Shown: positions 1 to 4,778 of the stretch, one piece after another
How positions within the stretch are numbered: the stretch's first letter is position 1
Layout: the number at the start of each line of letters is the position of its first letter
Source of the DNA: an uncultured Eubacteriales bacterium
GTDB lineage: Bacteria; Bacillota; Clostridia; Lachnospirales; Anaerotignaceae
Assembly: GCA_902406135.1 (NCBI GenBank)
Contig: CABPCX010000114.1
Span: 1 to 6,497 of the forward strand
Reading direction: 5' to 3'
Length of the DNA stretch: 6,497 nucleotides
Made by a program: the position numbers and the translations under genes
The notes under the pieces: model-generated
Databases searched by the model: none
Seen by the model: only the letters and a program-made list of their open reading frames with translations
What the model was told of the DNA's origin: nothing

Positions 1-53
1 CTCAATAAGTGTAGTTAGCCGGTAAATTCTTTTGTGAGATTTTTTTGAATATA

Positions 54-85
54 TTTACATTCATATCTAAGTATGTGACTATAGT
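54..85 (+). promoter_or_regulatory. Tentative promoter for the hydrolase-MFS unit
   Basis: A TTTACA box (54-59, five of six matches to the sigma-A -35) is followed by TATAGT (80-85, five of six matches to the -10). The spacer is 20 nt, longer than the optimal 17, so this is a weak assignment. An alternative -35, TTGAAT at 45-50, has no good -10 at the right distance. If the pair is right, transcription would begin near position 92, inside the palindrome at 92-103. Confidence 0.28.
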
Positions 86-91
86 ATCAAG

Positions 92-103
92 TCAGGTGCC
101 TGA
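92..103. promoter_or_regulatory. Interrupted palindrome, possible operator
   Basis: TCAGG-TG-CCTGA is a perfect 5+2+5 inverted repeat. It lies just downstream of the tentative -10 box and 53 bp before the hydrolase start codon, a usual place for a repressor operator. The stem is too short, and lacks a following T-run, to be a terminator. No regulator gene is present in the window, so its function is inferred from symmetry and position only. Confidence 0.35.
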
Positions 104-143
104 ATCATATTAAATGAAAAATGAACGGAATCAAAAAAGATAT

Positions 144-149
144 GGAGGG
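144..149 (+). promoter_or_regulatory. Ribosome binding site that sets the hydrolase start
   Basis: GGAGGG lies 7 nt before the ATG at 157. The earlier in-frame ATG codons at 121 and 142 have no Shine-Dalgarno sequence in front of them. The ATG at 142 directly abuts this GGAGGG, which would then be inside the coding region. The start at 157 is therefore preferred. Confidence 0.85.
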
Positions 150-156
150 TAAATTT

Positions 157-972
157 ATGTTAGATTTAAGAACAGTTGTTGTTACTCAGCAGCACATAGA
201 CAATATGTTTGACACTAGTTGGTTCACACACAGCCAGATATTTGATGATGTACTTCTTGTCAGCAATAAATCAACAAACTGCATAGTACTTAAAACAACA
301 GAGGGCCTTATACTCATCGATGCTATTTTCCCCAAAAAAGAGATGTTTGATGCCATCGTAAGTGCTATAAAGGCCATTGGATGGGATCCTGCACAGATTA
401 AAAAGTTTGTTATTACCCATGGACATTTTGATCATTGCGGATGTGGAAAATGGATAATTGATGCCTTTCACCCCCAGACCTACATGTCAAAAATCGATTA
501 TGATTTCTGGTCTGAACATCCTTTCTTCCCCGACAAAAAAGAAACTTGGAAGGATTTCGATGTTGACAATTTTGTAGGTGATGGAGACAGTATAACTCTT
601 GGTGATAAGACAATCGACGTATATTTCACTCCGGGTCATACACCGGGAGGCCTCAGCTTTATATTCCCGGTAACTGACCTTGGGGTGAGACATACGGCAG
701 CTTTATGGGGCGGAACAAATCCTCCGAACAATATAAAGGATATACTTACTTATTTTAAGTCATTAGATTATTTTATGGAGCAAGCTGAAAGAAAAAATGT
801 GGATGTTGCTATAAGTAATCATCCGTTTATTGACAACTCATTCCAGAAAATGGAGTTCGCAAATGCCCGTTTAAGTCATATGCCAAACGTATACATTATA
901 GGTACAGATGGATACAGACACTATTCTCAGATATTTAAGAATATGTGTTATGCTCGTATGGAAAATATGTGA
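157..972 (+). CDS. MBL-fold metallo-hydrolase, subclass B3-like layout, no signal peptide
   Basis: This is a 271-residue metallo-beta-lactamase superfamily hydrolase. The sequence shows the HxHxDH zinc motif as HGHFDH (residues 88-93), PGHTPG with the next zinc histidine at 161, and SNHPFID with a final histidine at 222. A strand-rich N-terminal half includes TTEGLILIDA (47-56). The spacing of H88/H90/H161 (Zn1) and D92/H93/H222 (Zn2), and WGGTNPP (184-190) where B3 enzymes have a similar Gly-Asn-Pro loop, recall subclass B3 lactamases. Unlike those exported enzymes it has no signal peptide, so it should be cytoplasmic. DHxGG is altered to DHCGCG (Cys94, Cys96). The substrate cannot be predicted: the fold covers lactamases, lactonases, glyoxalases and phosphodiesterases. 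It is followed 31 nt later by an MFS carrier gene on the same strand, probably cotranscribed. Translation uses the start at 157, set by GGAGGG; an in-frame extension to 121 is possible but unsupported. Confidence 0.92.
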   Translation: MLDLRTVVVTQQHIDNMFDTSWFTHSQIFDDVLLVSNKSTNCIVLKTTEGLILIDAIFPKKEMFDAIVSAIKAIGWDPAQIKKFVITHGHFDHCGCGKWIIDAFHPQTYMSKIDYDFWSEHPFFPDKKETWKDFDVDNFVGDGDSITLGDKTIDVYFTPGHTPGGLSFIFPVTDLGVRHTAALWGGTNPPNNIKDILTYFKSLDYFMEQAERKNVDVAISNHPFIDNSFQKMEFANARLSHMPNVYIIGTDGYRHYSQIFKNMCYARMENM

Positions 973-1003
973 TGGTGTATAGCTTAATAAAGGAGGCGGG
1001 ATT

Positions 1004-2185
1004 ATGAACGAAAATACCCAAAATAAGCGAATACGAATCCTTATATGCGGAATAATTTGCTGTCTTATACTTGGTTTTTGCTATATGTATAGTATCATTC
1101 AACCTTATGTAATGAACTATTTTTCAATAGAGTCAGCAGAAGCGGCACTGCCTTATACAATTTTTCTTGCAGTATTTGTATTAGGTAATTATATTGGAGG
1201 AGTTCTTCAAAAAAAGATAAGCATTAAAAAAATAATGCTTATTGGATATATATGTATGGCAGTAGGAATACTGGCAACAGGATATTTACCTAATAACTGT
1301 CCTAAACTTATGTGGATTACATATGGCGGATTCTTAGGTATTGGTGATGGTATTGTTTACAATGTTATAGTTGCAATGATGCAAAAATGGTTTCCTGATA
1401 AAAAAGGATTTGCTACAGGATTAGCCTTGGCCACATTAGGAATAAGCGCAACTATTCTTTCACCGCTTTGTAGCGGATGGCTTTCGACTTATGGTTTTTC
1501 AAAAACATTTATCATACTTGCTGGAATTTTTGTTGTTATAGGAATATTTGGAATGATAACAATTGAAGCTCCGCCTGCAGGATACATGGCTGACTATATT
1601 CAAAAGGGAGGAGTATTTAATACAAAACAGTATGAAGCGTCAGAAGTAATAAAGACAAAAACGTACTATAAGCTTTTGCTTATACAGACATTTTCAATAC
1701 CGGCATTTGTACTCATAAGTTCAATATTTGTGAGCTTTGGAGAAGCAAAGGGACTTCAAACAGAAATTTTAGTTGCCGGAGTAAGTATAGCGTCTTTATT
1801 TCAGGTTGCAGGAAGATTTATCATCTCTTCAATAAGTGACAAAATAAGCAGTAAAAATTCTATGATTCTGGTATTTATAATAACAATACTGTCCGTCATT
1901 ATACTGACTGTTTCGAAGGGGTATGTGTATATAGTATGTTTTTGGCTGCTCAGTTTTGCCTATGGTGGATCAGCAGCAACTATACCTTCTCTAACAACTG
2001 ACTATTTTGGTGTAAAAAATGCTGGAGTAATAGTGTCACTTGTACTTATAGGTATGGGAGTTTCATCGATTTGTACTCCGCTTATAGCAAAAGCGGTTGG
2101 AGAAAATACATCATTTATAATTGCTGCTGTTGCAGCTGTAATAGGAATAGTTCTTGTATTTTCTCTCCCTAAAAAGAAAAAATAA
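1004..2185 (+). CDS. MFS transporter, OFA (oxalate/formate antiporter-like) family
   Basis: This is a 393-residue inner-membrane carrier with about 12 hydrophobic segments: six in residues 10-187, a hydrophilic central loop at about 195-220, and six more in 222-388. The loop between segments 2 and 3 is short and basic (QKKISIKK, 69-76). Two features point to the OFA branch that includes OxlT. One is GIGDGIVYN with MQKWFPDKKGFATG (112-139), the other APPAGY after segment 6 (189-194). The segment-8 region carries GRFIISSISDK (270-280). OFA carriers move small organic anions, but the predicted segment 11 (about 340-362) has no lysine within its core, whereas OxlT uses a membrane lysine (Lys355) there, so oxalate is not a safe call. 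AGGAGG at 991-996 lies 7 nt before the ATG. The gene follows the MBL hydrolase by 31 nt with no terminator between, and ends at the bidirectional hairpin, so the two very likely share one mRNA. Confidence 0.9.
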   Translation: MNENTQNKRIRILICGIICCLILGFCYMYSIIQPYVMNYFSIESAEAALPYTIFLAVFVLGNYIGGVLQKKISIKKIMLIGYICMAVGILATGYLPNNCPKLMWITYGGFLGIGDGIVYNVIVAMMQKWFPDKKGFATGLALATLGISATILSPLCSGWLSTYGFSKTFIILAGIFVVIGIFGMITIEAPPAGYMADYIQKGGVFNTKQYEASEVIKTKTYYKLLLIQTFSIPAFVLISSIFVSFGEAKGLQTEILVAGVSIASLFQVAGRFIISSISDKISSKNSMILVFIITILSVIILTVSKGYVYIVCFWLLSFAYGGSAATIPSLTTDYFGVKNAGVIVSLVLIGMGVSSICTPLIAKAVGENTSFIIAAVAAVIGIVLVFSLPKKKK

Positions 2186-2201
2186 TTTTAGAATCAAATA
2201 T

Positions 2202-2238
2202 AAAAAAGACAGTGCCCATATTGGGTACTGTCTTTTTT
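2202..2238. terminator. Bidirectional rho-independent terminator between convergent genes
   Basis: A 10-bp stem (2208-2217 with 2223-2232, one G-T wobble) closes a 5-nt loop ATATT. It is flanked by six A on the left and six T on the right, so both strands give a stem plus a U-run. It lies 17 nt after the MFS stop codon and just beyond the stop of the leftward AI-2E gene, and should end both transcripts. Confidence 0.92.
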
Positions 2239-2239
2239 A

Positions 2240-3364
2240 TTACTCGTTATTTGATGGAGCGGATAAAGCCGCCGTTTGTTTTTTATCCACGTCTTTTTTA
2301 ATAAGTTTATATATGGTTGCGGCAGTAGGCACTGCTATAAGCATTCCGCCTATTCCCCAAAGGCCTCCTCCGACCGTTACAGCGGCCAGCACCCATATTC
2401 CGGGAAGTCCTATGGAAGAACCTACGACACGGGGATAGATGAGGTTTCCCTCAAGCTGCTGGAGTATAACGATGAAAAATATAAAAGCGAAGGCTTTTAT
2501 GGGACTTACCGTAACTATCATAAAAAATCCTACGAAAGCTCCTATATATGCTCCGACAATGGGAAGAAGGGCTGTGGCACCTATGAGAGTTCCTATCATT
2601 GCCGCATAGGGGAAACGGAATATCCACATACCTACGATACATAAAACACCTAATATTATGGCTTCTGTAAACTGGCCCACAATAAATTTTGTAAATGTCT
2701 CATGGGCTGTTGAAAGAAAATACATAAGTCGTCCGCGGGCCTTATCCTTAAGATATACATCTGCAAGGGATTTGAACTGGCGGGCCAGGCTTTCCTTTCC
2801 TGCGAGAATGTATAAGGCGAAGATAAGAGCGATAACAAGATTTACAACAATGCCTCCAAAACTGCTGAGCAGAGAAAAAGCAGATGTAAATAAGCTGTTT
2901 GCGCCGGAGATGATATATGAAGATATTTTCTGCCAGTTTATGTCCAGTGAAGCAAGCCATTCTTCAAGCTGTGGAATCTCTACGTTTTTAGAGTGTATCC
3001 AGTCTATGAAACGGGATATGGCCGGAGGTATTTCTGAAATTATCAAACTCAGTGCACTTCCAAGCTGAGGAATGATGGTTTTCACCAAAAGAACTATGAC
3101 TAAAGCTATGATAAGCAGAGAAGCCAGTATGCTTATGGCTCTGCGGGCTTTGTAAACCGGTGAAGATGTATTTTTGAAAATAGGCAGAGACTCTATCTTC
3201 ACGACCAGTATATTAAGTATATATGCAATAATGCAGCCGATTATCAGCGGCATTAAAACTGACAATATAAGGGAAGCTGAATCAAAAATGGAACTGCTGT
3301 ACTTTATCGCAAGAGCAAGCAGTGCCGCTACTATAAGGTAAAACAGCGGTTTTTTATTTTGCAT
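2240..3364 (-). CDS. AI-2E family transporter (PerM-like membrane protein)
   Basis: This is a 374-residue polytopic membrane protein of the AI-2E/PerM family (the Pfam AI-2E transporter family). Two hydrophobic N-terminal segments (about 7-22 and 31-53) and a third (77-95) precede an extracytoplasmic-type region rich in amphipathic stretches (100-165). Hydrophobic segments then follow at about 170-187, 230-248, 255-285, 290-303 and 325-355. Family hallmarks are ALYILAGKE (183-191) and QQLEGNLIYPRVVGSSIGL (302-320) before the glycine-rich last segment. Members have been linked to autoinducer-2 export (TqsA) or cation/proton antiport, but most, including this one, have no proven substrate. The ATG at 3364 is chosen because AGAAAGGA lies 8 nt upstream; a GTG at 3394 would add 10 residues but lacks a ribosome binding site. 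A terminator separates it from the upstream kinase-like gene, so it is probably monocistronic, ending at the shared hairpin 2202-2238. Confidence 0.9.
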   Translation of the reverse strand: MQNKKPLFYLIVAALLALAIKYSSSIFDSASLILSVLMPLIIGCIIAYILNILVVKIESLPIFKNTSSPVYKARRAISILASLLIIALVIVLLVKTIIPQLGSALSLIISEIPPAISRFIDWIHSKNVEIPQLEEWLASLDINWQKISSYIISGANSLFTSAFSLLSSFGGIVVNLVIALIFALYILAGKESLARQFKSLADVYLKDKARGRLMYFLSTAHETFTKFIVGQFTEAIILGVLCIVGMWIFRFPYAAMIGTLIGATALLPIVGAYIGAFVGFFMIVTVSPIKAFAFIFFIVILQQLEGNLIYPRVVGSSIGLPGIWVLAAVTVGGGLWGIGGMLIAVPTAATIYKLIKKDVDKKQTAALSAPSNNE

Positions 3365-3372
3365 GTAAAGGA

Positions 3373-3380
3373 TCCTTTCT
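3373..3380 (-). promoter_or_regulatory. Ribosome binding site that sets the AI-2E gene start
   Basis: On the minus strand this reads AGAAAGGA, 8 nt before the ATG at 3364. It lies inside the reading frame that would begin at the GTG at 3394, which argues that the shorter protein is the real product. Confidence 0.75.
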
Positions 3381-3426
3381 TTGTATTTTACCACAGCTGT
3401 ATTTTAAGCTTACTGAGGTATAGATA

Positions 3427-3455
3427 ACTTTATCATATCAGCCGGTAACTGTAAA
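3427..3455 (-). promoter_or_regulatory. Candidate promoter for the AI-2E gene
   Basis: On the minus strand TTTACA (3450-3455, five of six matches to the -35) is separated by exactly 17 nt from TAAAGT (3427-3432, four of six matches to the -10). The predicted transcript would start near 3420, giving a leader of about 55 nt. TATGAT at 3432-3437 is a better -10 by sequence but has no -35 at a normal distance. The promoter overlaps the inverted repeats at 3437-3479. Confidence 0.4.
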
Positions 3456-3479
3456 GCATACTTGGCTTCACAGGCTGAT
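3437..3479. repeat. Nested inverted repeats upstream of the AI-2E gene
   Basis: ATCAGCC (3437-3443) is the exact reverse complement of GGCTGAT (3473-3479). Inside this pair, 3449-3457 and 3465-3473 form a 9-nt stem with one mismatch around a 7-nt loop. The two stems share base 3473, so they could compete or stack. The element overlaps the -35 region of the candidate AI-2E promoter. It could be a protein-binding site or a structured RNA if transcribed from further upstream; the sequence does not decide between these. Confidence 0.4.
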
Positions 3480-3509
3480 TTTAGGGCTTTTTTAATAAAT
3501 CTCCGCACC

Positions 3510-3552
3510 GCTTATTAAAAAGGACACCGGTACAGAATACCGGTGTCCTTTT
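3510..3552 (-). terminator. Terminator of the cytidylate kinase-like gene
   Basis: A perfect 15-bp stem (3518-3532 with 3538-3552; GGACACCGGTA core flanked by A/T pairs) closes the 5-nt loop CAGAA. Read leftward it is followed by a U-rich tail UUUUUAAUAAG. It lies about 53 nt after the stop codon of the leftward kinase-like gene. Being symmetric, it can also end rightward transcripts. It isolates the AI-2E gene from the kinase-like gene. Confidence 0.9.
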
Positions 3553-3604
3553 ATCAGCAGTTTCTATCTTTTAATTTTTATAAATTTGTTTTGAAATACC
3601 AGTG

Positions 3605-4207
3605 TCAAAGTTTGTTGTACGAATCAATTATTACGTCAGCTATTTCTTCTTTGGTGTTAAGACTTGAATCAAAGTGGAGGTCAAATCTTTCGGTATCTCC
3701 CCAGGACTTGCCTACATGGGATTCATAAAATTCGCCTCTGAGTTTATCCATCTTTTTAACCTGTGCTTCCGTACGGCCCTGTCCTGTGCCTTCTATCATC
3801 ATTTTCCTAAGTACACGGCTTTCAAAGGGTGCAGATATGAATACTGTAAGAAGCTTTGTGTCTGTGTCTTTAAGGATGTGGTCGGCACAGCGGCCTACAA
3901 TTACGGCATCTTCATTTCTGGCTATGTTTTTGATAACCGCGCTTTCCAGGTCAAACAATACATAGGCTGCGGATTTTCCTTTTGCAACATTGTGGTTTCC
4001 GTCGTACACTATTTCGTGATACCACGGGTTTTCGTTTCTTTCGTCAAGCTTGCGGAGTCGCTTGTATTCGATATCTCCATGTTCTGCAGCCATATCGATA
4101 AGCTCTTTGTCATAGCACTTAATACCGAGCTTTTCTGCCACCAGCATACCGATTTCTCTTCCGCCGCTTCCGAATTGTCTGCTTATAGCAATTATTTTGT
4201 GAGCCAT
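3605..4207 (-). CDS. Cytidylate kinase-like family protein
   Basis: This is a 200-residue cytoplasmic P-loop protein of the cytidylate kinase-like family (Pfam Cytidylate_kin2). The N-terminus shows IIAISRQFGSGGREIG (5-20), the family's variant nucleotide-binding loop, in which the usual Gly-Lys-Ser/Thr is replaced by Gly-Gly-Arg-Glu. KCYDKELIDMAA (30-41) follows, then VIVGRCADHIL (102-112). A lid-like basic stretch (131-157) precedes YESHVGKSWGD (161-171) and FDLHFDSS (175-182). Canonical CMP kinase phosphorylates CMP/dCMP with ATP; this family is widespread in Clostridia and its true substrate is largely unproven, so cmk is not assigned. The ATG at 4207 has AGGGGGAG 8 nt upstream. It is transcribed alone from a good promoter about 150 bp upstream and ends at the hairpin 3518-3552. 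Divergent lepA begins 571 bp away. Confidence 0.88.
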   Translation of the reverse strand: MAHKIIAISRQFGSGGREIGMLVAEKLGIKCYDKELIDMAAEHGDIEYKRLRKLDERNENPWYHEIVYDGNHNVAKGKSAAYVLFDLESAVIKNIARNEDAVIVGRCADHILKDTDTKLLTVFISAPFESRVLRKMMIEGTGQGRTEAQVKKMDKLRGEFYESHVGKSWGDTERFDLHFDSSLNTKEEIADVIIDSYNKL

Positions 4208-4360
4208 AATCTCATCTCCCCCTGAATAACCGTCTGACTAATAGAGTGCCTGTCGTTGTTACACATCTTCCGCGAAACAATGCCCTTCGGCGTTGAATGG
4301 AGGAAATACATTAATATTTATGTTAAAGCTTATGAATACAAAACAATATTTTATATACAT

Positions 4361-4389
4361 ATTATAACATATGAGCCCCTTTAAAACAA
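4361..4389 (-). promoter_or_regulatory. Sigma-A-type promoter for the cytidylate kinase-like gene
   Basis: On the minus strand TTGTTT (4384-4389) and a perfect TATAAT (4361-4366) are separated by exactly 17 nt. A TGT lies directly before the -10, matching the extended -10 form. The start of transcription should fall near 4354, leaving a leader of about 147 nt before the ATG at 4207. This is the best-supported promoter in the window. Confidence 0.7.
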
Positions 4390-4632
4390 TGAATACAAGA
4401 CTTAAGAAGACAAATATTTTGACATTTTATTACAGAAAAGAGGGGAATAAAGACGGTGCTGGAGATATGAATGTATGTAAGAGAATTAAATATATGTCTG
4501 ATTTTAGGCTTCGTATAATAAAAAATCCCCGTATTACGGCATAAAAACAGGCTCTTGACCAAATATGCTATTGTAAATTGAGAAAAAATGCTGTAAACTA
4601 TTAAATGCTAAAATGAACGTTACAGAACTGTC

Positions 4633-4666
4633 AAAAAGCACCCCGTCAAACCGACGGGGTACTTTG
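4633..4666. terminator. Terminator-like hairpin with no obvious gene
   Basis: CCCCGTC (4641-4647) pairs with GACGGGG (4653-4659) around the loop AAACC. The stem extends outward with A4640-T4660, one C-A mismatch, and AAAG/CTTT (4635-4638 with 4662-4665). Read leftward it is followed by UUUUUGACAG, a proper U-run; read rightward it ends only in CUUUGAUAC, which is weak. No annotated gene ends here on either strand. It lies 113 bp before the lepA start, so it might end a small unannotated RNA, act within a lepA leader, or insulate the divergent genes. Confidence 0.55.
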
Positions 4667-4677
4667 ATACTGGCTGG

Positions 4678-4707
4678 AAGCCTGAAACAGGCAAAAATTT
4701 TAGGCTT
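4678..4707. repeat. Two mutually exclusive small hairpins before lepA
   Basis: GCCTG (4680-4684) pairs with CAGGC (4688-4692) over an AAA loop and is followed by AAAAATTTT. The same left arm, as AAGCCT (4678-4683), pairs alternatively with AGGCTT (4702-4707). The two stems cannot form together. Both are short (5-6 bp) and could be chance in AT-rich DNA. Confidence 0.3.
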
Positions 4708-4754
4708 AAAACAGCATCTGACAGTATATGACCATATAAAATACAGATTTAACA

Positions 4755-4766
4755 GATAAATTTATC
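4755..4766. promoter_or_regulatory. 12-bp perfect palindrome next to the lepA ribosome binding site
   Basis: GATAAATTTATC is a perfect palindrome, directly followed by the lepA Shine-Dalgarno AGGAGG (4767-4772, 6 nt before the ATG). A protein bound here, or pairing of two such sites, could affect translation or late promoter steps, but AT-only centres like this arise by chance. Function is unproven. Confidence 0.3.
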
Positions 4767-4778
4767 AGGAGGATAAAA

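Larger units (their letters stand above)
4208..4778. other. Divergent intergenic region between the kinase-like gene and lepA
   Basis: These 571 bp contain no convincing protein gene: the longest frames are short and lack well-placed ribosome binding sites. The region holds the promoter and about 147-nt leader of the leftward kinase-like gene (4208-4389). An AT-rich stretch (about 4390-4632) includes isolated promoter-like boxes: TTGACA at 4419-4424, TATAAT at 4514-4519 and TTGACC at 4555-4560. None of these pairs with a partner at normal spacing. A weak pair, TTGTAA (4571-4576) and TAAACT (4594-4599) with a 17-nt spacer, could serve lepA. To its right are a terminator-like hairpin, two competing hairpins and a palindrome, listed separately. 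No tRNA or rRNA is visible and I recognise no known riboswitch. Confidence 0.6.

Noticed and set aside
114..152. A 12-codon open frame ending just before the hydrolase start, possible leader peptide
   Set aside because: No Shine-Dalgarno sequence precedes its ATG, its codons show no regulatory run of one amino acid, and its end simply overlaps the hydrolase ribosome binding site.
121..156. N-terminal extension of the hydrolase from the ATG at 121
   Set aside because: It has no ribosome binding site and would contain the GGAGGG that properly serves the ATG at 157. The extension is lysine-rich and not part of the fold.
157..972. Calling the hydrolase a beta-lactamase resistance gene
   Set aside because: It has the B3-like ligand order but no signal peptide, an altered DHCGCG motif and an MFS partner. 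Many MBL-fold enzymes share these motifs without lactamase activity.
3365..3394. GTG start giving a 384-residue AI-2E protein
   Set aside because: There is no ribosome binding site in front of the GTG, while the ATG at 3364 has AGAAAGGA 8 nt upstream.
3605..4207. Calling the kinase-like gene cmk
   Set aside because: Its P-loop (GSGGRE) and overall pattern match the cytidylate kinase-like family, not canonical CMP kinase with a Gly-Lys-Ser/Thr loop.
4419..4424. Perfect TTGACA taken as a plus-strand -35 box
   Set aside because: No -10 hexamer lies 16-18 nt downstream; the nearest AATAAA is 21 nt away.
4467..4544. 25-codon plus-strand small ORF in the lepA upstream gap
   Set aside because: The nearest GGAG ends only 2 nt before the ATG, too close for normal initiation, and the peptide shows no recognisable feature. 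Not excluded as a small protein but unsupported.
4362..4562. 66-codon minus-strand frame (and other frames of 60-136 codons antisense to real genes)
   Set aside because: The frame at 4362-4562 overlaps the kinase-like promoter, lacks a ribosome binding site and has a composition typical of non-coding AT-rich DNA. The others are shadows of the AI-2E, kinase-like, hydrolase and lepA genes in other frames.
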